In this document: positions 42,223 through 51,577 of the stretch, in pieces | Position numbering within the stretch: position 1 is the stretch's first letter | Layout: every line of letters begins with the position of its first letter | Source of the DNA: an uncultured Alphaproteobacteria bacterium | Lineage (GTDB): Bacteria > Pseudomonadota > Alphaproteobacteria > HIMB59 > GCA-002718135 | NCBI GenBank assembly: GCA_902623545.1 | Contig: CACNUI010000002.1 | Coordinates: 1 to 64,000, forward strand | Direction of reading: 5' to 3' | Length of the DNA: 64,000 bases | Translations under genes and position numbers: made by a program | The notes under the pieces: generated by a model | What the model saw: only the letters and a program-made list of their open reading frames with translations | What the model was told of the DNA's origin: nothing | Database searches by the model: none

Positions 42223-42807
42223 ATGATTTATAGATTTATAACAGTTATTTGTTTTCTTTTTTTAAGTTCAAAGACATTCGCTGAAATCGGATATGGTGTC
42301 GAAGTTGGAGCTGCTTATGCTTTAGATAGTAGGGTAGACGCAGTAATTGAACAACGAAATAATGCAGGAATGCAAAATATAACTTCATCATATGATGATG
42401 GGGCTATTTTCGTTCGTGGTTATGTGTCTCAATCTCAAGATACTGATTCATCATTAGAAATTGGTTTATTTCAGGCTACAGGTTTTTCTACGGATTATAC
42501 AGTAGCGAACGAAACTGGTTCTGATGACTACAATATAGCCGGTGTTGACTTCACATTTAATCTTAACGCGATTTATGATATTTCAATAAAGTTCGGTGGT
42601 CATTACTCATTTATATATGGAGACGATGAACTAATTATTGGAAGTACTTCACATGATATTGAAAGCACTAATGTTGATGGAGCAGGAATTGTATTTGGTA
42701 CAGGATATAATTTTGGTGATATTAGAACTAGTGTAACATATTATGGAAGTATCGCTGGTGACGGTGACTCACACATGACTGTTGGAACGATTGGATATTC
42801 ATTTTAA
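42223..42807 (+). CDS. Outer-membrane beta-barrel-like protein
   Basis: Signal peptide, alternating Gly/aromatic strands, C-terminal aromatic VGTIGYSF. Confidence 0.75.
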   Translation: MIYRFITVICFLFLSSKTFAEIGYGVEVGAAYALDSRVDAVIEQRNNAGMQNITSSYDDGAIFVRGYVSQSQDTDSSLEIGLFQATGFSTDYTVANETGSDDYNIAGVDFTFNLNAIYDISIKFGGHYSFIYGDDELIIGSTSHDIESTNVDGAGIVFGTGYNFGDIRTSVTYYGSIAGDGDSHMTVGTIGYSF

Positions 42808-42831
42808 ATTAATTAAATTTAACTGATTAAT

Positions 42832-44409
42832 TTAAATGACAGAAGATACTAGATTTCTAGTATACTCACTAATTGGTTTATCTAGTACTTCTTTAGAGGT
42901 TCCGCTCTCTACAATAATTCCACTACGTAATACCACTATCTTGTCTGATATAGATCTAATAACTCCAATATCATGACTAATAAATATTAAACTTAAGTTT
43001 AATTCAATTTGTAATTTAATTAATAATTCAATAATTTGATTTTGAATAGTAACATCTAGAGCGGATGTTGGTTCATCTAAAACCAAAATTTTTGGTTCTA
43101 AAATTAAGGCTCTAGCAATAGCTATTCTTTGTCTTTGACCTCCTGAAAATTCATGAGGATATTTATTTATACAATCATCATAATCCAAACCAACTTTAAA
43201 TAAAATATTTCTTAATTTTTTTGTTTTTTCATTTTCTGAAATATTTGGAAAATGAATATTTAATCCCTCAGAAATGATTTGTTCAACATTCATTCTTGGA
43301 CTTAATGAAGAAAATGGATCTTGGAATACTATCTGAATATCTTTTCTCAATTTCAATATTTTATTATTGTTAAGTAAATTTAAATTTCTATTATTAATTC
43401 TAATTATACCCTGAGATTTTACCAATTTAAGAATTGCTAATATTAGTGAAGTTTTTCCTGAACCAGATTCTCCAACAATCCCAACACATTCACCTTCATT
43501 TAAAATAAAACTAAAATCTTTTACTGCTTTTACATAATCTACTGTTTTTTTAAATAAACCCTTCTTAATTGGATACCAAACGTTAAGATTTTTAATACTT
43601 AATACTTCTTTTTTATTCAACTTAGTTTTTATTTTTATTTTACTATGTGATAGTATTAACTTCTTTGTATAATCGTTTTTTGGTTCATTAAAAATTTTAT
43701 CTTTTGTGTCATTTTCTATAACAATACCCTCTTTCATTACGTAAACATAATCTGCCATTTTTTTTACGACTGAAAGATCATGACTAATAAAAAGCATAGA
43801 CATTTCTAATTTATCTTGAAGTTGTTTAAGTAAATCTAATATTTGTAATTGGACCGTAACATCTAAGGCAGTCGTAGGCTCATCTGCTATTAAAAGTTCT
43901 GGACTATTTGCTATGCTCATAGCAATCATAGCTCTTTGCCTTTGTCCACCTGATAGTTCATATGGATATACCTTTGGTCTATTAACAATATCTTCTAAAC
44001 CTACTTCATGTAGTAAACTTAATGTTTTTCTATAGGCATCTTTTTTATTAATCTTTTTATGAGTAAGTATAATTTCAGATATTTGTTTATTAATTGTATG
44101 CAGCGGGTTTAAACTGCTCATTGGTTCTTGAAAAATAGTAGAAATTTTATTTCCTCTCAATTTTTGTATTTCACCATTTGATAAGTTTAAAATATTTTTA
44201 TTATTGTAAATAATTTCACCTTTTTTAATTTTTGCACTACTAGGTAGTAATTTAAGTATACTCAATGCGGATAATGTTTTTCCAGAACCAGATTCTCCAA
44301 CAATTGCTGTAGTTTTACCTTTTACAATTTCAATATTTACATTTTTGACTACTTCTTTATTTTTATCAAAAGCTATACATAAATCCTTTATTGTAATTAA
44401 TTTATTCAT
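42832..44409 (-). CDS. yejF: Peptide ABC transporter ATP-binding protein (YejF-type, fused ATPases)
   Basis: Two ABC cassettes (GESGSGKTLSALS, GESGSGKTSLILA; two LSGGQRQR/FSGGQRQR); start likely MNKLITIKDLC (track ORF to 44478). Confidence 0.93.
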   Translation of the reverse strand: MNKLITIKDLCIAFDKNKEVVKNVNIEIVKGKTTAIVGESGSGKTLSALSILKLLPSSAKIKKGEIIYNNKNILNLSNGEIQKLRGNKISTIFQEPMSSLNPLHTINKQISEIILTHKKINKKDAYRKTLSLLHEVGLEDIVNRPKVYPYELSGGQRQRAMIAMSIANSPELLIADEPTTALDVTVQLQILDLLKQLQDKLEMSMLFISHDLSVVKKMADYVYVMKEGIVIENDTKDKIFNEPKNDYTKKLILSHSKIKIKTKLNKKEVLSIKNLNVWYPIKKGLFKKTVDYVKAVKDFSFILNEGECVGIVGESGSGKTSLILAILKLVKSQGIIRINNRNLNLLNNNKILKLRKDIQIVFQDPFSSLSPRMNVEQIISEGLNIHFPNISENEKTKKLRNILFKVGLDYDDCINKYPHEFSGGQRQRIAIARALILEPKILVLDEPTSALDVTIQNQIIELLIKLQIELNLSLIFISHDIGVIRSISDKIVVLRSGIIVESGTSKEVLDKPISEYTRNLVSSVI

Positions 44410-44410
44410 C

Positions 44411-45439
44411 TTAGTAAAAAGTTTTTCTTGGATCCAAAGAATCTCTAATAGCTTCCCCAACAAAAACAAGCAAACCAAGAAGTAAGCCTAATGTAAAAAA
44501 ACTAGTTAAGCCCAACCATGGTGCTTGTAAATTATTTCTTCCTTGATTTACCATTTCTCCTAAGGATGCAGATCCTGGTGGTAAACCAAAACCTAAAAAA
44601 TCAAGACCTGATAATGCAGTTACAGATGCGCTTAAACTGAATGGTAGAAAAGTAACAGTAGCAATAGTAGCATTAGGTAACATGTGCCTAATCATTATTC
44701 TTGTGTTTGACACACCTAGTGCTTTTGCAGCTCTTATATAGTCAAAATTCCTTGCTCTTAAAAATTCTGCACGAACTACACCAACATATCCCATCCAACT
44801 AAAAAGTAATAAGATAATCAAAAGCCACCAAAAATTTGGTTGAATTACACTAGCTAATATTATTAAGACATACAAAGTTGGAATAGCTGACCAGACTTCC
44901 ATGAATCTTTGGAAGAATAAATCAGTCTTTCCACCAAAATAACCCTGTATTGCTCCTGCAGATACTCCTATAATCATTGAAAAAAATGTTAAAGTAAATC
45001 CAAATAATACGGATATTCGGAAACCATAAATTAATCTTGATAGTACATCTCTTGCCTGATCATCAGTACCAAGCCAATTTTTATTTGAAGGTGGTGAAGG
45101 GGCTGGAGCAGATAAATCTCTTATTATAGTATTATATGAATATGGAATTATAGGCATAATCATCCATCCATTTTCCTCAATTAAGTTTTTAACATATGGA
45201 TCTTTGTAATCTGCCTCTGTTTCAAAATCTCCTCCAAATGTTGTTTCTGAATAGAAAGAAAATATTGGGTAATAAAAGTTTGAGTTATATTTTACTAATA
45301 AGGGTTTTTCGTTTGCTATAAAATTAGCAAACAAAGAAATAATAAATAAAAAACTGAATAGCCAAAAAGAATAATAACCTCTTTTATTCTTCTTAAAATT
45401 TTTTAGTCTTCTTTGATTTAATTTTGATAATTTCTTCAT
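44411..45439 (-). CDS. yejE: Peptide ABC transporter permease (YejE-type)
   Basis: NWLGTDDQARDVLSRLIYGFRISVLFG; cluster context. Confidence 0.92.
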   Translation of the reverse strand: MKKLSKLNQRRLKNFKKNKRGYYSFWLFSFLFIISLFANFIANEKPLLVKYNSNFYYPIFSFYSETTFGGDFETEADYKDPYVKNLIEENGWMIMPIIPYSYNTIIRDLSAPAPSPPSNKNWLGTDDQARDVLSRLIYGFRISVLFGFTLTFFSMIIGVSAGAIQGYFGGKTDLFFQRFMEVWSAIPTLYVLIILASVIQPNFWWLLIILLLFSWMGYVGVVRAEFLRARNFDYIRAAKALGVSNTRIMIRHMLPNATIATVTFLPFSLSASVTALSGLDFLGFGLPPGSASLGEMVNQGRNNLQAPWLGLTSFFTLGLLLGLLVFVGEAIRDSLDPRKTFY

Positions 45440-46539
45440 TGTCTTGATTCAAAATCTATACGTGGATCAATAATTGAGTACATAAAATCACCAATTATTC
45501 CCATAACCAAACCCAGTAGTGAGAAAAAATAAAGTGTTGCAAATATAATTGGATAATCTCTAGTTAGAGCAGCTTCGTATCCTAGTAAACCTAAACCATC
45601 CAAAGAAAAAATAACCTCAATAAACAGAGAACTTGAAAAAAGAATTCCAATAAATGCTGACGGAAAACCAGCAATTACTATTAACATTGCATTTCTAAAT
45701 ACATGACCATAAAGAACCTTTTTTTCAGTTAAACCTTTAGAGCGGGCTGTAATTACATACTGTTGATTTACTTGATCAAGAAATGAATTTTTTGTTAAAA
45801 AAGTCAATCCAGCAAACCCACTTACAAGCATCGCAGTTAAAGGTAGTGCTAAATGCCAGAAGTAATCTATTATTTTTTGAAATAATGTTAACTCATCAAA
45901 ATTTTCAGAAAATAAGCCTCTTAGAGGAAAAATATCATAAAACCTTCCTCCTGCAAAAAATACAATTAGTATTACAGCAAATAAAAAATTTGGAATTGCA
46001 TAACCAATTGTCACAATAGAACTTGAAATAATATCAAATTTAGTACCATCATTAATAGCTTTCCTAATGCCAAGAGGTATGGAAATCAAATATACTAGTA
46101 AAGTAGTCCATAAACCAAGTGATATTGAAACAGGCATTTTATCTAAGACAATTGAAGTAACCTTTTGGTCCTTAAAAAAACTTTCACCAAAATCAAATGT
46201 TAAATAATCTATTAACATATTAAAAAAACGTTGATGCGCAGGTTTATCCATCCCATACATTTTCTCTATTTCTTTTATTATGTCAGGGTCTAAACCTTGT
46301 GCTCCTCTATACTTACTATCGTTAACTGAATTAGAATTATCAGTGTTAAACTCTACAGTCTCACCTTCACCACCACCAGAAAACCTAGCAGTTGACTCAA
46401 TAGCTGTACCAGTCATTTGCGCAATCATTTGTTCTACAGGTCCACCAGGTACAATTTGAATGATTGCAAAATTAATCACCATTATCCCAAAAAGTGTGGG
46501 GATTATTAAAAGAAGTCTTTTTAACAAGTAATTACCCAT
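45436..46539 (-). CDS. yejB: Peptide ABC transporter permease (YejB-type)
   Basis: RLLLIIPTLFGIMVINFAIIQIVPGGPVEQ; cluster context. Confidence 0.92.
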   Translation of the reverse strand: MGNYLLKRLLLIIPTLFGIMVINFAIIQIVPGGPVEQMIAQMTGTAIESTARFSGGGEGETVEFNTDNSNSVNDSKYRGAQGLDPDIIKEIEKMYGMDKPAHQRFFNMLIDYLTFDFGESFFKDQKVTSIVLDKMPVSISLGLWTTLLVYLISIPLGIRKAINDGTKFDIISSSIVTIGYAIPNFLFAVILIVFFAGGRFYDIFPLRGLFSENFDELTLFQKIIDYFWHLALPLTAMLVSGFAGLTFLTKNSFLDQVNQQYVITARSKGLTEKKVLYGHVFRNAMLIVIAGFPSAFIGILFSSSLFIEVIFSLDGLGLLGYEAALTRDYPIIFATLYFFSLLGLVMGIIGDFMYSIIDPRIDFESRQ

Positions 46540-46579
46540 GCTTGGATTATTTTATATTATTTCTAAAAAACTTTAATAA

Positions 46580-48406
46580 TTAGTTTGATGTTCTATTTGA
46601 TTGGATTGTTTCAAATTTATTCTGATTAATCCACCATGTATCGAAGCCTAAAGAATATTTTGGTTTTATTTTTGGTTGATCAAAAAAATCCCAATATAGA
46701 ACTCTGTATGAGGAGATATGCCATTGTGGAATAACATAATAATTCCATAGAAGAACACGATCTAGGGCTTTGGTTATTGTAATTAAATCTTCTCTATCAC
46801 TAGCATTAATTAGGCTTTCAATTAATCCATCTACAGCATAATTTTTTATTCCAATAACATTTCTAGAGCCATCAGTATCTGCTGCATCGGACCCCCAAAA
46901 ATTTCTTTGCTCGTTACCTGGAGATAAAGATTGACCAAAGGTTTGAACAACCATATCAAAATCAAATGTTTCCATTCTTTTTTGATACTGAGCACTATCA
47001 ATTGTTCTTACTTCAGCAATTATTCCTAATTTTTCAAGGTTATCTTTAAATGGGAAAACTATTCTCTCAAAAGCTGGTGATCGTAATAAGATTTCAAATT
47101 CAAAAGGTTCTTGTGTACTAGAATGTAGAAGTTTTCCATCAACTAATTCCCATCCAGATTCTTCTAAAAGTTTTGAAGCTTCTTGTAATTGCATTCTCAT
47201 ATAACCAGAACCATCTGTAACTGGATTTGTATATTCTTTTGTAAATATTTCTTTTGGTAGTACATCAAAATATGGATTTAAATAATTTAATTCACTTTTT
47301 GAAGGAAGACCAGAGGAAGCAAGTTCTGAATTTTCAAAAAAGCTATCTGTTCTTTTATATGCATCAAAGAATAAATTTTTATTAGACCATTCAAAATCAA
47401 AAGCATACGAAAGAGCTTTTCTTACTCTTCTATCTTTAAATTTATCTTTTCTAATATTGAAAGCAAAACCCTGCATACCTTGTGGATTTTCATGACTAAT
47501 TAATTCTTTTTTAATTAAGCCTTCATTTACAGCGTTTATATCATACGCAGTTGCCCATTCTTTTGATGAATTTTCAGAGAAGAAATCAATCTCACCAGAT
47601 TTAAAAGCTTCTCTTTCAATGCCTCTGTCTTTGTAGTAATCATATCTAATTGTGCCGTAGTTGTCTTTTCCTATTTTAATTGGTATTGATGCATCAAAAC
47701 CCCAATAATTTTGATCTAATTCGTAAGTAATTGATCTTCCGCTATCAAATGATTTAATTTTATATGGACCACTCCCAATTGGTATTTCTAGAGATGTTTC
47801 TTCAAAGTTTTTATTTTTCCAATAATGTTTTGGTAGTACAGGTAATTGACCAACAATTAATACTAATTCTTTATTTGTGTTTGTTGTAAAATTAAATCTC
47901 ACTTTATTTTCTTGTTCTTTAATTACTTCTTTTACATCTCCATAGTAGTATTTATAAAATGGGTGACCTTTCTCCATTAGGGTATTAAATGTCCAAACAA
48001 CATCATCGGCTGTAATTTTTTTCCCATCGTGCCAATATGCTTCCTTTCTCAATGTAAATGAAACCCAAGATCTATCATCTGGCCATTCAATCGTTTCTGC
48101 TAATAATCCGTATTCCGTAAATGCTTCATCGCTAGATCCCGTTGTTAATGTTTCATACAATACTCCAATTCCAGCTGCTGCAGTACCTTTTAAAATAAAT
48201 GGATTGAAACTATCATAGGTACCAATGGCGCTTCTAACTATTGAACCACCTTTAATTGAATCTGGATTAGTATATTCAACATTTTCAAAATCGTTTGAAT
48301 ATTTTGGCTCACCATGCATTGCAATTGCATGAGATATATTTGTATTTGCTTTTGCTTCTAGTTGAAAAATTAGAGTAAACGTAAAGATCAAAGTGAATAT
48401 TTTCAT
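46580..48406 (-). CDS. yejA: Peptide ABC transporter substrate-binding protein (YejA-type)
   Basis: Signal peptide, HGEPKYSNDFENVEYTNPDSIKGGSI, SBP family 5. Confidence 0.92.
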   Translation of the reverse strand: MKIFTLIFTFTLIFQLEAKANTNISHAIAMHGEPKYSNDFENVEYTNPDSIKGGSIVRSAIGTYDSFNPFILKGTAAAGIGVLYETLTTGSSDEAFTEYGLLAETIEWPDDRSWVSFTLRKEAYWHDGKKITADDVVWTFNTLMEKGHPFYKYYYGDVKEVIKEQENKVRFNFTTNTNKELVLIVGQLPVLPKHYWKNKNFEETSLEIPIGSGPYKIKSFDSGRSITYELDQNYWGFDASIPIKIGKDNYGTIRYDYYKDRGIEREAFKSGEIDFFSENSSKEWATAYDINAVNEGLIKKELISHENPQGMQGFAFNIRKDKFKDRRVRKALSYAFDFEWSNKNLFFDAYKRTDSFFENSELASSGLPSKSELNYLNPYFDVLPKEIFTKEYTNPVTDGSGYMRMQLQEASKLLEESGWELVDGKLLHSSTQEPFEFEILLRSPAFERIVFPFKDNLEKLGIIAEVRTIDSAQYQKRMETFDFDMVVQTFGQSLSPGNEQRNFWGSDAADTDGSRNVIGIKNYAVDGLIESLINASDREDLITITKALDRVLLWNYYVIPQWHISSYRVLYWDFFDQPKIKPKYSLGFDTWWINQNKFETIQSNRTSN

Positions 48407-48447
48407 ACTTGTAATATATGTCTATTTATTAAAAATTAAAATGAATT

Positions 48448-49221
48448 TTAGTTTATTAATTTAATTATTTCTTCATGAAGAGAGCTTGTACTGGACGCAA
48501 CTAAACTGCCATCAGACTCTAATGATATATCTTGCCCAAACTTATCAGTAATTATTCCACCAGCTCCTTCAATTACATTTACTAGAGCCATATAATCATG
48601 AACTTTTAATGTATCTTCTAAAACAATATCAATTAAACCAGAAGATAACATTCCATACATGTAACAGTCACCACCAAATCTGAAGTATCGTGATTTTTCT
48701 TTTAGTAATTCCAATCCTTTTCTAATTTGGGGCTCATTGAAATATAATCCAGATGTAAATAGATAGGCATCTTTAATTTTTTGGGTTGTACTAGTTTGGA
48801 CGTCTTTTCCATTACACTTTGTTTTTTTGTTTTTTATACCTGTCCATCTTTCATTGTGGGCTGGACAATTAATAATTCCCAACATTGGTTTTCTGTTATG
48901 TAGTAGAGCAATTAAATTACCAAAATCTTTATGACCTGCTACATAACTTCTTGTACCATCTATAGGATCTATCACCCATAAAAATTCTGAGTCAATTTTT
49001 TCTGTTTCATACTCTTCACCTAATATACCATGTTCAGGATATTCTTTTCTAATTTTTTCTCTTAATATTTGTTCTGTTTCTTTATCTGCTAAAGTAACAG
49101 GACTTTCATCATCTTTATTTTCTATATTTAATTTTTTCCTAAAGTACTGCATTGATTTTTTTGATGCTAAATCTGCTAGTAAGTTCGCAAAATTTACAAA
49201 CTCATCAATATTATTTAGCAT
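48448..49221 (-). CDS. Inositol monophosphatase family protein (HisN-type histidinol-phosphatase)
   Basis: GEEYETEKIDSEFLWVIDPIDGTRSYVAG; C-terminal second metal motif. Confidence 0.9.
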   Translation of the reverse strand: MLNNIDEFVNFANLLADLASKKSMQYFRKKLNIENKDDESPVTLADKETEQILREKIRKEYPEHGILGEEYETEKIDSEFLWVIDPIDGTRSYVAGHKDFGNLIALLHNRKPMLGIINCPAHNERWTGIKNKKTKCNGKDVQTSTTQKIKDAYLFTSGLYFNEPQIRKGLELLKEKSRYFRFGGDCYMYGMLSSGLIDIVLEDTLKVHDYMALVNVIEGAGGIITDKFGQDISLESDGSLVASSTSSLHEEIIKLIN

Positions 49222-49225
49222 TAGA

Positions 49226-49771
49226 TTATGGTAATGGTGCAGGATTATCTGATTGGGCTCTTAAAAAATATACAATGTCAGCACGATCTTTAACTTTTTT
49301 TAAGCCTACAAAATTCATTTTTGTTCCTTTAATATATTTCTTAGGTTTATATAAAAACTCGGCAAGTTCTTCATAACCCCACTCACCACCATATTCTGCA
49401 AGTGCTTTTGAATAAGCAAATCCTTCTACATTAGCTTTTGGACGATTAATTAGGTTCCAAAGTTGTGGACCAACTTTATTTGCACCACCTTTTTCATAGT
49501 TATGACATGCAGCACATTTTTTGAACAGTTTTTCTCCATTTTCCATTGATGCATTTGCTAACAAAATAGAAATTGGCTCTATAATTTCCTCTTTTTTTGC
49601 AGATATTCCATCACTTGCTGGCACTTCTTCCACATCAATTTTGTAAGCTGTTTCTTTTTGATCGTGATGTTCTGTATCAATAATTAAGTCACCAAAATGA
49701 CCAATCAGTGTTACTATTAAAACGGCAAATATAATCGATGCTAATATTTTATTAACTTCAAGCCCAGACAT
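49226..49771 (-). CDS. Membrane-anchored cytochrome c
   Basis: N-terminal TM, CAACHNYEKGGANKVGPQLWNLINR, MNFVGLKK; likely start MSGLEVNKILASII (track ORF to 49828). Confidence 0.92.
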   Translation of the reverse strand: MSGLEVNKILASIIFAVLIVTLIGHFGDLIIDTEHHDQKETAYKIDVEEVPASDGISAKKEEIIEPISILLANASMENGEKLFKKCAACHNYEKGGANKVGPQLWNLINRPKANVEGFAYSKALAEYGGEWGYEELAEFLYKPKKYIKGTKMNFVGLKKVKDRADIVYFLRAQSDNPAPLP

Positions 49772-49862
49772 GTATAAGTACATATACAGATTTTTTTTAT
49801 GAATGAACATAGTTGTAATGATGACCATTTTTAAAACTGTTAGCCTAATTGTCGCATAATTT

Positions 49863-50597
49863 ATGAAAACTATTATTTTAATTCCTTCAAGAATGGCATC
49901 AACAAGACTGCCAGGTAAGCCATTAGCAATAATTGGTGGAAAAACAATGATTCAAAGAGTATGGGAACAAGCTGTTGACTCAAACATTGGAGATGTTGTC
50001 GTAGCCTGTTCAGAACCTAAAATATATGACTTAATAATTAATTTGGGTGGAAAAGCTGTAATTACTGATCCTAATTTACCCTCTGGTACAGATAGAATTT
50101 ACTCAGCTCTTCGAGTGATTGAACAAAGCATTGATTTTGATTACATCATTAATTTGCAAGGTGATATGCCTTTTATCAAACCAAATCAAATTAAAAGAGT
50201 TTTAGAACCTTTAAAAAATAAATATTCTATTGGAACAATTGCAACTACATTAAAAAAAAATGAATTCTTAAATCCCAATGTAACTAAAGTTATGATTGAA
50301 TGGGAAAAAAATTCTATTGGCAAAGTTAAAGAATTTTATAGGATTAAAAAAAATTTAGAGGAAAATACTTATCATCATGTAGGAATATACAGTTTTACAA
50401 AGAACGCTTTAATGAATTTTGTAAAACTACCCAAATCCAAAAATGAAATATTATTAAATCTTGAACAGTATAGAGTTCTAGATGCAGGTATATCCATTGG
50501 TGTAATATTTGAAAAAAATATCCCAGCAAGCATTGATACAAAAGATGATTTAATTAATGCACAAAATATTATAAGATCAAATAATGAAAAAAATTAA
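49863..50597 (+). CDS. kdsB: 3-deoxy-manno-octulosonate cytidylyltransferase
   Basis: IIPSRMASTRLPGKPLAIIGGKTMIQRVWEQA; NLQGDMPFI. Confidence 0.97.
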   Translation: MKTIILIPSRMASTRLPGKPLAIIGGKTMIQRVWEQAVDSNIGDVVVACSEPKIYDLIINLGGKAVITDPNLPSGTDRIYSALRVIEQSIDFDYIINLQGDMPFIKPNQIKRVLEPLKNKYSIGTIATTLKKNEFLNPNVTKVMIEWEKNSIGKVKEFYRIKKNLEENTYHHVGIYSFTKNALMNFVKLPKSKNEILLNLEQYRVLDAGISIGVIFEKNIPASIDTKDDLINAQNIIRSNNEKN

Positions 50598-51426
50598 ATC
50601 ATTCTCCTTTCAAGGGGTTAATGGAGCATACAGCGAACAGGCAGGTAAAGAACTTTATCCTGAAGCTATGAGTATGCCTTGTTCAACTTTTGAAGAAATG
50701 TTTGAAAAAGTTAGGCAAGGATATGTTGATGCAGCTATGGTTCCTATTGAAAATTCATTAGCTGGCAGAGTTGCTGATACTCAAAGATTAATTCCAGAAT
50801 CAAATTTAAAAATTACTTCTGAATACTTTTTAGAAGTTAATCATAATTTGATGGCTATTAAAGGTGCAAAAATGTCTGATGTTAAAAGAATACATAGTCA
50901 CGAACAAGGTATTGCTCAATGCAGAAATAATATTATTAAAATTGATAAAAAAATGGTAATTGAGGCTGACACAGCTGGTTCTGCTAAATTAGTTGCTGAA
51001 TTAAATAATACTGAAGATGCAGCTATTGCCTCGGAACTAGCATCTAAAATATATAATCTAGAAATTTTGCAAAAAAAATTTCAAGATACAGAAAACAATG
51101 TGACTCGTTTTTTAGTAATGCAAAAAGAATTTAGAGATTTTGATATACTATCAAATAAGTTATTAACTACACTAGTTTTTAATGTTAGAAGTATACCGGC
51201 TGCTCTATATAAGTGCTTAGGAGGATTTGCTAGCAACGGCGTCAATATTACTAAATTGGAAAGCTATATTCATCCACAAGGGTTTGACGTTGCCCAGTTT
51301 TATATTGATTTTGAAGGACATCCTAAGAATCCATCAGTAAAACTTGCACTTGAAGAGATGAAATTTTTTTCTAAACATTTAAAAATCCTTGGTGTTTATG
51401 AAAAATCACCTTTTAGAAAAAAATAG
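50584..51426 (+). CDS. pheA: Prephenate dehydratase
   Basis: FQGVNGAYSEQA; VPIENSLAGRV; C-terminal ACT domain (KLESYIHPQGFDVAQFYIDFEG). Confidence 0.95.
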   Translation: MKKIKSFSFQGVNGAYSEQAGKELYPEAMSMPCSTFEEMFEKVRQGYVDAAMVPIENSLAGRVADTQRLIPESNLKITSEYFLEVNHNLMAIKGAKMSDVKRIHSHEQGIAQCRNNIIKIDKKMVIEADTAGSAKLVAELNNTEDAAIASELASKIYNLEILQKKFQDTENNVTRFLVMQKEFRDFDILSNKLLTTLVFNVRSIPAALYKCLGGFASNGVNITKLESYIHPQGFDVAQFYIDFEGHPKNPSVKLALEEMKFFSKHLKILGVYEKSPFRKK

Positions 51427-51481
51427 ATATTTTTTTAAAAGTCTACTTAGGTTTTTTTTCCAATAATGTTATATTAGATGA

Positions 51482-51569
51482 GGAAGGTTGGTGGGCAAAT
51501 AAATTGGTAATCCAGTCAGGTCTGAAAAGAAGCAGCTGTAACAATTCTATTTGGGTCACTAAGCCTTCC
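51482..51569 (+). ncRNA. ffs: Bacterial small SRP RNA (4.5S)
   Basis: GTCAGGTCTGAAAAGAAGCAGC core with symmetric loop, terminal pairing GGAAGG/CCTTCC, immediately upstream of dnaX. Confidence 0.93.
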
Positions 51570-51577
51570 ATTTAATT

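Noticed and set aside
45783-46019. 78-aa plus-strand ORF inside yejB
   Set aside because: Antisense shadow of a conserved permease gene.
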